Assembly: GCA_905234425.1 (NCBI GenBank)
Contig: CAJOHR010000008.1
Coordinates: 1 to 34,041 of the forward strand
Length of the DNA stretch: 34,041 bases
DNA from: an uncultured Oscillospiraceae bacterium
Lineage (GTDB): Bacteria > Bacillota > Clostridia > Oscillospirales > Oscillospiraceae
Reading direction: 5' to 3'
A program made the position numbers and the translations under genes. The notes below the pieces were generated by a model that saw only the letters and a program-made list of their open reading frames with translations, did no database searches and was not told where the DNA came from. Below, piece by piece: positions 15,992 to 23,560 of this stretch; within the stretch, counting starts at the first letter, position 1, and every line of letters begins with the position of its first letter.

Positions 15992-17140
15992 GTGAATGTG
16001 ATGATCTATACCGTGTTTTATCCGGCGCCGCCGGAGCTGCGGACAAAGCCGGATACCCTGATCGTACATTATTTCGCCCAGGCGCTGCAAAAGGCCGGGC
16101 ATCAGGTCCAGGTGGTGCTGCTTTCCGTGTCCCGGCTGCCGTGCATTCTGGAAAACCGATTCCGGGATATTCTTCCCTCTGAGGCGGACTATGTGTATGA
16201 GGGCGTTCCGGTCCATCTGTTCCGGTTTCAGGCCCTGATCCCCTATCTCAACTACCCTCACCGCTGGCAGGCGGCTTATATCAACTCCCGCCTGCGAGTC
16301 CTCAAGGAAACACTGGGATGGAAGCCCGACAAGGTGTTTGTCCATTTTCCCAGTGTGTTCACCGGCGTCACGGAGATTTTTGCCGACGGCGTGCCGGTGC
16401 TGGGGGATTTTCACAACATGGACATTTCCATCTTGAATAAAGCCCACGGGAAAAAGGTCGCGGCCTTCATCAAGGAGTTTGACACCTGGGGCTACCGCAA
16501 CAGGCGGGTGCGCCAGGGGCTGGAAGCGGTGGAGAACAGGAATATGGCGCCGGTATACTCCGGAATCGACGTGTCCCTTCTGGGAGATGAATCGTCTGTC
16601 CGCGCGAAGGCGAAAAAAACGCCTGCACCCATGCGGATTGTATATGCCGGGCAGCTGATTCCGTTGAAAAACGTGGATGTGCTGATCCGGGCGGTAAAAA
16701 ACCTGTCCTTTGACTGCCATCTCACCATTGTGGGCGACGGTCCGGAGGCGGAGCGGCTCCATGCCCTTGCCGGCGGCGTGCCGGAGATCTCCTTCACCGG
16801 CAGATTGTCCCGGGAGGAGACGGTGCAGAAAATGGGGGAAGCTGACGTGTTTATCATGCTCAGCAGCCCGGAAAGCTATGGCCTGGTCTATCTGGAAGCT
16901 ATGGCCCAGGGGTGTATTACCGTGGCCAGCCGGGGCGAGGGCTTTGACGGCCTGATTGTGGATCAGGAGAACGGATTTCTGGAGGAACCGGGATCGGTGG
17001 AGGCGGCTGTCCGGGTGCTGGAGCGGATTCATCGGCTGGACCCGGAAACGTACCGTTCGATCGTGGAAAAGGGGTATGCCATGGCGGCCTCTATGACCGA
17101 GGATCAGACGGCCCGGCGGATGCTGGAGATCAACGTCTGA
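15992..17140 (+). CDS. Glycosyltransferase, GT4-like
   Basis: A 382-residue GT-B glycosyltransferase for repeat-unit assembly. The N-terminal acceptor domain begins VNVMIYTVFYPAPPELRTKP. The C-terminal donor domain carries MRIVYAGQLIPLKNVDVLI, LTIVGDGPE, FTGRLSREE, and the EX7E-type element SSPESYGLVYLEAMAQG, followed by the usual GFDGLI/NGFLE nucleotide-binding region. A TTG at 15968 lies in frame, but GTG 15992 has AGGAGG (15978-15983) 8 nt upstream, so it is chosen; ATG 16001 is an alternative three codons later. Donor and linkage are unknown. Confidence 0.85.
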   Translation: MNVMIYTVFYPAPPELRTKPDTLIVHYFAQALQKAGHQVQVVLLSVSRLPCILENRFRDILPSEADYVYEGVPVHLFRFQALIPYLNYPHRWQAAYINSRLRVLKETLGWKPDKVFVHFPSVFTGVTEIFADGVPVLGDFHNMDISILNKAHGKKVAAFIKEFDTWGYRNRRVRQGLEAVENRNMAPVYSGIDVSLLGDESSVRAKAKKTPAPMRIVYAGQLIPLKNVDVLIRAVKNLSFDCHLTIVGDGPEAERLHALAGGVPEISFTGRLSREETVQKMGEADVFIMLSSPESYGLVYLEAMAQGCITVASRGEGFDGLIVDQENGFLEEPGSVEAAVRVLERIHRLDPETYRSIVEKGYAMAASMTEDQTARRMLEINV

Positions 17141-17170
17141 TTAAGGGCGGACAAGGATGGGAGTGAGATC

Positions 17171-18232
17171 ATGAAAATCACCAGGCAGGAACTGAAAACG
17201 GAAGCCGATCTGTTCGTCCTGAAGGACGTCTGGAGCCGGCTGGAGCAGGGGGAGGAGATGACCTCCTTCCAGACCTATGAATGGCATCGGCTGCTGCTGA
17301 AGGAATGGACCGGCTGGAAGCTGCACGCCATTTACAGCAGGTGCTTTGTCTATGTGGCCTGGGACGGGGATGCGGCGGTGATGCTGCTCCCAATCATCGA
17401 GTATAAGTTCTCCACCAGGACGAAGTGGTTCGGCAGTAAAAAGGGAATCTATCTCCTGGGACACGGGAGTTACTCGGACTATCTGAACGCCGTCTTTGTC
17501 ACGTTCCGGGAGGACGCCTTTTCGTCGATCCTGGATGCGCTGCGAAAGGACTTTCCCGGGAAGCGGCTCTGCCTGACCAGCGTTCGGGAGGATTCCAGCC
17601 TTGCTGCTTACCTGCTGGCAAAAGGCGCTGCCTGCGAGGAGTTTACAGTGGCCGTATCCCTGAAAATGAAGGAGAGTCCGGAGGCCTATCAGGCGTCTCT
17701 GTCCAAAAAAACCAGAGCCAATCTGCGAAAGGCTGTGAACCGGATCAACCGGGACGGCATTGATTACGAGATCGAGGTCCTGGGCAGGATCGAGGATCAG
17801 GCGCTGCTGGATGAAATGGTGAAAATCCACGTGAAAAGGATCCTTGTCAAGAATACTAAGCATGACGGGATACTGCACATGCTTTCAGCGGAAATACGGA
17901 AGGCGTACCGGAAATACAGAGACCTTCACAACAATATCATCGCCATGAGCATGGCGGAAAACGAGAATTCCCGAATCGTGCTGATCAAAATGAACGGACA
18001 GCTTGCGGGATACGAATATTGCCTGCGGGAGGCCCAATGTTATCGCCTTGTACAAACCTGCTTTGACGAAAAGTATAAGTTTTATTCTCCGATGTTCAAA
18101 GGTATTTTTGATTTTATTATGCAATGCCATGAGGACCGGAGTCTTCGGGAAATCGACTTTACTAGAGGCGACGAAGAATACAAGCGTTCGCTGGGTGGCG
18201 AGGAAACGAGGCTGTATCAGTTCACTCTGTGA
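17171..18232 (+). CDS. GNAT/FemAB-like acyltransferase (CelD/BcsL type)
   Basis: A 353-residue protein of the double-GNAT, FemAB-related group often annotated as CelD/BcsL or Acetyltransf_6. The first half has a GNAT-like region (MLLPIIEYKFSTRTKWFGS). The second contains KKTRANLRKAVNRI, a typical entry to the second domain, then the core RIVLIKMNGQLAGYEYCL, and ends REIDFTRGDEEYKRSLGG, the signature close of this group. Such genes are frequent in EPS clusters and are thought to decorate sugars by acyl or aminoacyl transfer; the actual donor is not predictable. ATG 17171 follows GGGAGTGAG, 30 bases after the glycosyltransferase. Confidence 0.82.
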   Translation: MKITRQELKTEADLFVLKDVWSRLEQGEEMTSFQTYEWHRLLLKEWTGWKLHAIYSRCFVYVAWDGDAAVMLLPIIEYKFSTRTKWFGSKKGIYLLGHGSYSDYLNAVFVTFREDAFSSILDALRKDFPGKRLCLTSVREDSSLAAYLLAKGAACEEFTVAVSLKMKESPEAYQASLSKKTRANLRKAVNRINRDGIDYEIEVLGRIEDQALLDEMVKIHVKRILVKNTKHDGILHMLSAEIRKAYRKYRDLHNNIIAMSMAENENSRIVLIKMNGQLAGYEYCLREAQCYRLVQTCFDEKYKFYSPMFKGIFDFIMQCHEDRSLREIDFTRGDEEYKRSLGGEETRLYQFTL

Positions 18233-18257
18233 CTAAGTGCAAAGCGGGAGGTATAAA

Positions 18258-19118
18258 ATGGCAGCTCCTTTGGTATCGGTGGTGATCCCTACGTATAATC
18301 GGGCGGCTGTCGTGGAACAGGCGATCCGGAGCGTCCTGGATCAGACCTATGGAAATCTGGAGCTGATCCTTGTGGACGACGGTTCCACAGACAACACCCG
18401 GGACGTTGCGGCGGCCATTGACGATCCGCGGCTCCGATATGTGTATCAGGAAAACGCCGGGGCCTGCGCCGCCCGGAACCATGGTGTGGCGCTGGCCAAA
18501 GGGGAGTTTATCGCGTTCCACGACAGCGACGATATCTGGTGTAAAGAGAAGCTGGAAAAGCAGATGGAGGCGATGGAAAAAAGCGCCTGCGACGTGCTCT
18601 TCTGCAAGCTGGCCATGAAGACACGCGAAGGGGAAACGGTCGTATACCCCAAGTATATCGGCCAGGGTCCAGTCTCCCGGCAGAACGATATTTTCGGCGT
18701 GGGGACCCAGACGGTCCTTACAAGAGCGGAGGTCTGCCGGGAAGAACGGTTTGACGAGGCCATGCCACGTTATCAGGATTTTGAATGGCTGTATCGGGTG
18801 TCCGGCCGGTATGCGGTCGAATGCCTGGATGAGCCCCTGGTGGAATATCGGATCGGGCAGGATTCCATCAGCACAAACTACGGGAAGATGGAAGCGGCGC
18901 TGCGTCTGTTTCTTCAAAAGCATCCCGGAGTCCGGCGGGAAAGCCCTCTGGTTTCCATGCACGCCGTCCGCAATCTCCTGGAGGGAATCCGGGGATCGGC
19001 AAAGGCGGGAAAGCCCAGGGATGCCGTTCAGTTCGCCGGGCTTCTGCCGCGTTATTATCCGGGACTGATCCGGTATCTGGCTGCAAAACGCAGGATGAAT
19101 CCAAGCAAAGCGAGATGA
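18258..19118 (+). CDS. Family 2 glycosyltransferase (GT-A)
   Basis: A 286-residue inverting GT-A enzyme. It opens with VSVVIPTYNRAAVVEQAI, then LELILVDDGSTDNT (nucleotide-binding Asp), the acceptor-side AGACAARNHGVALA, and the DXD-like metal motif FHDSDDIW. An ED-type catalytic region is replaced by PRYQDFEWLYRVS, where the Asp probably acts as base. ATG 18258 has GGGAGG (18246-18251) 6 nt upstream; an in-frame GTG at 18237 lacks a ribosome site. There are no membrane helices. It probably adds one sugar to the lipid-linked intermediate. Its last codons overlap the next gene (ATGA). Confidence 0.9.
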   Translation: MAAPLVSVVIPTYNRAAVVEQAIRSVLDQTYGNLELILVDDGSTDNTRDVAAAIDDPRLRYVYQENAGACAARNHGVALAKGEFIAFHDSDDIWCKEKLEKQMEAMEKSACDVLFCKLAMKTREGETVVYPKYIGQGPVSRQNDIFGVGTQTVLTRAEVCREERFDEAMPRYQDFEWLYRVSGRYAVECLDEPLVEYRIGQDSISTNYGKMEAALRLFLQKHPGVRRESPLVSMHAVRNLLEGIRGSAKAGKPRDAVQFAGLLPRYYPGLIRYLAAKRRMNPSKAR

Positions 19119-20386
19119 GATTTGTGACCCAGCATGTGTTTATCTGTGGAGCGAAATCCATTGGGCAGTACGGCGGCTATGAAACCTTTGTGGAAAAGCT
19201 GCTGGAGCAGCATGAGGGACTGGACGGAATCGAATACCATGTGGCCTGCAAGCACAACGGCGAGGGATACATGGACGAGCGCCGTCTTTCCGGCGTCAGC
19301 GAGACCGTATTGGACGAAGCGGGCGAGGTGACGGAGTTCCGATATCGGGGGGCCCATGTGTTCAAGCTGAAGGTGCCGAACATCGGACCGGCGGTGGCCG
19401 TCTGGTATGACGCCCATGCGGTGCGCTATGCCCTTCGGTACTGCCGGGAGCATAACATAGAAGCGCCCATTTTCTACATCCTGACCTGCCGGATCGGCCC
19501 TGTAATCGGGCGATATAAGCGGGAGCTGGAGGCCATGGGCGGAAAACTCTTTCTGAATCCGGATGGCCACGAATGGAAGCGGGCCAAATGGAGCGCTCCG
19601 ATCCGGCGCTATTGGAAGCTGTCCGAGGGGCTCATGGTGAAGCATTCCGACCTGGTGATCTGCGATTCCGAAAACATCCGGCGGTATATCCGGGAGGAAT
19701 ATAAGGCCTTTGACCCGGAAACAGCGTTTATTGCATACGGATCGGATCTGACGCCCTCGGCGCTGCCGGACGACGATCCGAGCTTCCGTGGCTGGCTGGA
19801 GGAAAAAGGGCTTCAGCCGGAGAAATACTATCTGATCGTGGGCCGTTTTGTGCCGGAGAACAATTATGAGACCGTCATTCGAGAGTTTATGGCTTCGGAT
19901 ACTGACAAAACGCTTGCGATTATCACCAACAGCAACGAGAAGCTGATGCGAAGCCTGGAGGAGCGGCTCCATTTCAAAAAGGACCCCAGGATTCGGTTCG
20001 TGGGGACCGTCTATGACCAGGCGCTGCTGAAGAAGATTCGGGAAAACGCCTGGGGCTATTTTCACGGTCATGAGGTGGGCGGCACCAATCCCAGCCTGCT
20101 GGAGGCGCTGGGAAGCACAAAGGTGAACCTGGCGCTGGATGTGGGCTTTAACCGGGAAGTGGCGGAGGACGGAGCGCTTTACTGGACCAAGCAGCCGGGA
20201 AATCTGCGCCAGGTGATCGAGCAGGCGGAACAGCTCAGCGAGCAGGCGCGCAGCGCCCTTGGAGAAAAAGCCAGAGAACGGATCCGTACAGCCTACTCCT
20301 GGGAGCGGATCGGAGACCAATACGCGGCGGTGTTTCTGAGAACGCCCGCATTGGCGCTCCATGGAGAAAGCGGTGGAGACAGATGA
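19115..20386 (+). CDS. Rhamnosyltransferase-like glycosyltransferase (DUF1972 + GT1 domain)
   Basis: A 423-residue GT-B enzyme of the group related to Cps2T-type rhamnosyltransferases. The N-terminal DUF1972 domain is recognised by HVFICGAKSIGQYGGYETF and VEKLLEQH; family members usually read G-PA-YGGFETFVE. The C-terminal half has YYLIVGRFVPENNYETVI, RIRFVGTVYDQ, and FHGHEVGGTNPSLLEALG, which is diagnostic of the group. By family precedent it may add rhamnose second in the repeat unit, but this is not certain. ATG 19115 overlaps the GT2 stop, and its own stop overlaps the next start, both as ATGA. Confidence 0.88.
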   Translation: MRFVTQHVFICGAKSIGQYGGYETFVEKLLEQHEGLDGIEYHVACKHNGEGYMDERRLSGVSETVLDEAGEVTEFRYRGAHVFKLKVPNIGPAVAVWYDAHAVRYALRYCREHNIEAPIFYILTCRIGPVIGRYKRELEAMGGKLFLNPDGHEWKRAKWSAPIRRYWKLSEGLMVKHSDLVICDSENIRRYIREEYKAFDPETAFIAYGSDLTPSALPDDDPSFRGWLEEKGLQPEKYYLIVGRFVPENNYETVIREFMASDTDKTLAIITNSNEKLMRSLEERLHFKKDPRIRFVGTVYDQALLKKIRENAWGYFHGHEVGGTNPSLLEALGSTKVNLALDVGFNREVAEDGALYWTKQPGNLRQVIEQAEQLSEQARSALGEKARERIRTAYSWERIGDQYAAVFLRTPALALHGESGGDR

Positions 20387-21396
20387 AACAGGGACTGCTG
20401 ATCGTTGGGAACCAGGTGCCGGAGGATTGGGAATTCCGCAAAGGCGTGGAGACGGCCACGGGGGAAAAATGGAATGTACGGGTCTGCGTGATCAATCGCT
20501 TTGACGGGATAAGAAAATATACCCGTTATCTCACATTCTTTCTGGGGCCGCTTCAAATTTTCTTCCGGCGGAACCGATATTCCAAAATCCTCTCCTGGGA
20601 GCAGTTTCTTGCGTTGATGATCGCGTTTTACTGCCGCCTGTTTCATGTGAGAAGCTGTCCGCCGATCTATGTGATGGCGCTGATCTACAAGCCGAAAAAG
20701 GGGCTGATCGGGCGGCTCTTTGCCTGGTTTGTCCGGTATGCGGTGACCTCCCGCTATGTGAAACGGATCATCGTCTACAGCAAGAGCGAGGTGGCTTACT
20801 ATTCCGAGCTGTTCGGCGTGTCCGAAGAGAAATTCTTCGTGGAGGTCCTGGGCATTGAGGATCGGCCGGACCTGCGCTGTGCAGGGCCGGATGCGCGCGA
20901 AAAGTATTATTTGGCGCCGGGAAGAAGCAACCGGGACTATGATTTCCTTCGGAGTGCCTGGCCGGAGGACGGCAGCACGATCTATGTGGTCTGCGATGTG
21001 GAAACCGCCGAGGATGCGGGCCGGATCCGATACCTGAAAAACTGCCATGGAGACGAATACCTGAGACTTCTGGCCGGATCCTATGCCGTTCTGGTGCCGC
21101 TCCAGTCGGAGAAAATATCCTCGGGCCAGATGGTGTTTTTGCAGTCTGCCATGCTGGGAAAGCCCGTGATCACCACCTGGAATGAAACCGTCGGCGACTA
21201 TGTGGAGGACGGGGAGACGGGCGTCGTCATCGAAAAAACGGAAACCGCTCTGTGCCGGGCGCTGGAAGCGCTGGATGATCCGGACCGCTATCAACAGATG
21301 TCCCGGCGGGCCAGGGAAGTGTTTCTCAGCCGGTTCAGCCTGTTTGACATGGGAAAACGGGTGGGAGCGCGGATCACAGGGGATCTTTCCGAATAA
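20383..21396 (+). CDS. Glycosyltransferase, GT4-like (last gene of EPS operon)
   Basis: A 337-residue GT-B-like protein, divergent in its first half. The region KRIIVYSKSEVAYYSELFGV resembles the typical linker of GT4 enzymes where an early domain locates the acceptor. The C-terminal half contains YAVLVPLQSEKISSGQMVFLQSAMLGKPVITTWNETVGDYVEDGETGVVIE in pieces, the usual donor-site strand-loop set. The pattern is less typical than its neighbours', so the donor is unknown and it might be a nucleotide-recognising but slow enzyme. No clear promoter or ribosome site separates it from the preceding gene, which it overlaps by 4 nt. Confidence 0.75.
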   Translation: MKQGLLIVGNQVPEDWEFRKGVETATGEKWNVRVCVINRFDGIRKYTRYLTFFLGPLQIFFRRNRYSKILSWEQFLALMIAFYCRLFHVRSCPPIYVMALIYKPKKGLIGRLFAWFVRYAVTSRYVKRIIVYSKSEVAYYSELFGVSEEKFFVEVLGIEDRPDLRCAGPDAREKYYLAPGRSNRDYDFLRSAWPEDGSTIYVVCDVETAEDAGRIRYLKNCHGDEYLRLLAGSYAVLVPLQSEKISSGQMVFLQSAMLGKPVITTWNETVGDYVEDGETGVVIEKTETALCRALEALDDPDRYQQMSRRAREVFLSRFSLFDMGKRVGARITGDLSE

Positions 21397-21411
21397 AGAA
21401 TACAGAAATAC

Positions 21412-21448
21412 AGCCGCCCGCTTCTGCCTTGGAATGTGAGCGGCTCGT
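21412..21448 (+). terminator. Weak terminator candidate after the EPS operon
   Basis: AGCCGC (21412-21417) can pair with GCGGCT (21440-21445), followed by CGTTT. The loop is long and the stem short, so termination would be inefficient. The remainder up to 21674 shows no supported gene; an open TTG-initiated frame at 21429-21668 is considered and rejected. Confidence 0.3.
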
Positions 21449-21674
21449 TTCGCGTTCCCTGCCTGTTGACGCGGACTATATAATAGAACCGGAAATACCG
21501 ATATTTGTAATCTGGCTGCAACAATGCTTTGCCGTTTGCGTCTATGAAGGCGTTTATATCACAGGCGTCGAGGCGCTTCAGCCCGACGATGGGGAGATTC
21601 CCGCGTGGTGGGTCATGGAGACCATCGCCGACAACCTGATCGCTTTGAACAATTCCGATTCCCGGTAAAAAAGG

Positions 21675-21705
21675 TTGACTTTGCCCCTGGGGCAGCCGAT
21701 AAAAT
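21675..21705 (+). promoter_or_regulatory. MerR-type promoter/operator with 19-bp spacer
   Basis: TTGACT (21675-21680) and TAAAAT (21700-21705) are 19 bp apart, two longer than optimal. The spacer holds the perfect odd palindrome TGCCCCTGGGGCA (21682-21694). An overlong spacer with a central dyad is the hallmark of promoters that MerR regulators activate by DNA distortion. Located 24 bases before the merR-like gene, it indicates autoregulation. Confidence 0.85.
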
Positions 21706-21728
21706 GGGCACATAAGGAGGGGCTTTCC

Positions 21729-23180
21729 ATGAAACGACAGGAAATCTGTGATAAAACCGGCCTGACGCCCAAGGCGCTGCGGCTGTATGAGGAAAAGGGC
21801 CTTATCACCCCAGCCAAAGAGGGCCTGCACAATAAGACCCGGGTTTACTCCCAGGAGGACCTGGAGCGGTTGCAAATCATTGCCACCCTCCGGAAGGCCA
21901 TGTTCACCCTGGAGGAGATCCGGCGGATGCTGGACGCGCCGGAGACCATTCAGGTCATCTTTCCCCAGTATCTGGCCTGGCTCCGGGCGCAGCAGCGGAA
22001 GATCACCGACCTGCTGGCCGCCTCGGAGCAGGTGGACCTGGGGGAGATCAAAACCGCGAAGGACCTGACCGGCCAAATCGAAAGCGCCGCCCGGAGTCTG
22101 CCCATTCCGGCCTCGGATATTCATTTCCGGTTCCGGGCGCTTGATGAGCTGGAGGTGGCCCGGACCTCGTTCACCACGGAGCAGCAGATGGACCGGCTGC
22201 TGCCGGGAAGCGCGGCCTATCGCTCCAGCGTGGTGGCCATCTCCCGGGACAAAATGGACAACACTTTAGCCTTCAATTCTCAGCTCAACGACACATGGCA
22301 GGCGAACGGAGACGGCGGCAGGCGGGTGGGGGACAGAACGGCGGAGCTGACGTTCCCGCAGAGGCTGCTCCGCTGGGGCATCGACCTGCTCATCCTGCTG
22401 CTCCTCTTTCTCGCGTGGCAGAACGGGACGCTGTTCCCGGTTGCTTACGGCCTGATCCCAGCGGCGCTTCTCCGCCTGGCTTTCTTTTGGAAGGACCAGA
22501 ACGCGGAGAAAAAACGCTGGATCGCAGCCATAGGCGCCCAGGCGGATTTCTCCGAGGATCGGAGACGGGTTTTCCGGATTGCAGGCATTATCCTGCTGCT
22601 TCTGACTGTGGTGGCTATTTCCAGCATCGGTCTCATGGAGATCATGCGCCCGGTGGAGCCTGTGGGCGGACCATCCACGGCGAACCTGGATATGGACGAA
22701 TTCTTTGAGAATATGCCCATGCGGCAGCTCTTTCGTATGGACCGGCCCGAGGGCTACGCAAGAGAGGATTTCTTCTATTCTTTGGCCCCGGAAAAGATCT
22801 ATTTTTCCGTCAAGTATTCCAAGAAGATCTATTCCATCGACGCAGACTATCAGAACCTGACGGAGATCACAGACAAGGCCTGCTTCGCCAGAGGCTCCCT
22901 TTCCGCAGTGGATGCGCCGGAGGAGCGGCCCTGCAGCCTGATCTGGTATGACGGCGGTCTTTACTTCCTTGCTTCCGACAACCGCAGCTATACAACCGGG
23001 CGGTATTATCTGATGCGCCACGAGACTGGCGGCAAGGTAAGACCGCAAAAGCTGTGTTCAGGCGGCTTTGAAGCCCTGGGCCTCAGCGATGACGGGAAGA
23101 TCATTCTCTACACAAGACCCGATTCCAAGTGGACCGAGGTCCTGCGGGTCGATCCGAAAACGGGGGAACCGGATACATGA
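21729..23180 (+). CDS. Membrane-anchored MerR-family regulator
   Basis: A 483-residue one-component regulator. Residues 1-70 form a MerR winged helix (EICDKTGLTPKALRLYEEKGLI, then VYSQEDLERLQIIATLRKAMFTLEEI), followed by a helical dimerisation region (about 75-115). Unlike soluble MerR proteins, three hydrophobic helices follow (about 216-233, 237-256, 281-305), and the C-terminal 175 residues are predicted to lie outside the cell. This part has aromatic-rich beta strands (KIYFSVKYSKKIYSIDADY, LIWYDGGLYFLASDN), as in DUF5050-like propeller fragments. It could therefore sense an extracellular or membrane signal and act on DNA directly. No cysteine metal site typical of metal-responsive MerR is evident. 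ATG 21729 follows AAGGAGGGG. The target genes beyond itself are unknown; no divergent gene is present. Confidence 0.82.
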   Translation: MKRQEICDKTGLTPKALRLYEEKGLITPAKEGLHNKTRVYSQEDLERLQIIATLRKAMFTLEEIRRMLDAPETIQVIFPQYLAWLRAQQRKITDLLAASEQVDLGEIKTAKDLTGQIESAARSLPIPASDIHFRFRALDELEVARTSFTTEQQMDRLLPGSAAYRSSVVAISRDKMDNTLAFNSQLNDTWQANGDGGRRVGDRTAELTFPQRLLRWGIDLLILLLLFLAWQNGTLFPVAYGLIPAALLRLAFFWKDQNAEKKRWIAAIGAQADFSEDRRRVFRIAGIILLLLTVVAISSIGLMEIMRPVEPVGGPSTANLDMDEFFENMPMRQLFRMDRPEGYAREDFFYSLAPEKIYFSVKYSKKIYSIDADYQNLTEITDKACFARGSLSAVDAPEERPCSLIWYDGGLYFLASDNRSYTTGRYYLMRHETGGKVRPQKLCSGGFEALGLSDDGKIILYTRPDSKWTEVLRVDPKTGEPDT

Positions 23181-23220
23181 GCATCCGGACAGACGCAATC
23201 TTCCGCACAGTTAATAGTAC

Positions 23221-23256
23221 AGAAATCGCCGTCAGAGGCGTCTGGCGGCGATTTCT
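23221..23256 (+). terminator. Hairpin after the MerR gene
   Basis: AGAAATCGCC-G (23221-23231) pairs with C-GGCGATTTCT (23246-23256), with a further inner CAGA/TCTG pair set around GGCG. The tail CTCAAAACC is not T-rich, so classic termination is doubtful; it may be an RNA-stabilising 3' structure. Confidence 0.45.
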
Positions 23257-23276
23257 CAAAACCACGTATAAAGAGT

Positions 23277-23308
23277 AATTCCCTGAAGCTCTACAGCTTC
23301 AGGGAATT
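23277..23308. terminator. Bidirectional hairpin terminator between MerR region and tRNA
   Basis: A perfect 14-bp stem, AATTCCCTGAAGCT (23277-23290) and AGCTTCAGGGAATT (23295-23308), with a CTAC loop. On the minus strand it follows the tRNA 3' end by 2 nt and is succeeded by a T-containing tail (ACTCTTTATA), so it probably ends the tRNA transcript. On the plus strand the tail is poor. Confidence 0.65.
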
Positions 23309-23310
23309 GT

Positions 23311-23385
<75 letters not shown>

Positions 23386-23398
23386 TCATAGTGTAATC

Positions 23399-23427
23399 AT
23401 TATAATATAACGCAGCCGGAATGTCAA
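23399..23427 (-). promoter_or_regulatory. Consensus promoter of tRNA-fMet
   Basis: On the minus strand TTGACA (complement of 23422-23427), a 17-bp spacer and TATAAT (complement of 23399-23404) match consensus exactly, as expected for a stable RNA gene. The tRNA 5' end is 14 bases downstream. Confidence 0.9.
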
Positions 23428-23502
23428 GCCCTTTTTTCCATTTCCTATGTCCGTGCCGAATGGGTCTATTCCGGATGGGAATATCCAAGGGGTGAAAAAG
23501 AA

Positions 23503-23531
23503 TTGAAAACTATTTCCGGGCGGGGTATGAT
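23503..23531 (+). promoter_or_regulatory. Promoter of the tannase-like hydrolase
   Basis: TTGAAA (23503-23508), a 17-bp spacer and TATGAT (23526-23531). AAAAAGGAGATG lies between it and the start codon at 23561 as ribosome site, giving a leader of roughly 20 nt. Confidence 0.75.
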
Positions 23532-23560
23532 AGGCATAACGATAAAAAGGAGATGATACC

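Noticed and set aside
21429-21668. Possible 79-codon gene, TTG start, after the EPS operon
   Set aside because: No ribosome site, composition unlike neighbours, overlaps a weak terminator hairpin, and the opposite strand is equally open. It might be a relic, but neither strand gives a supportable protein.
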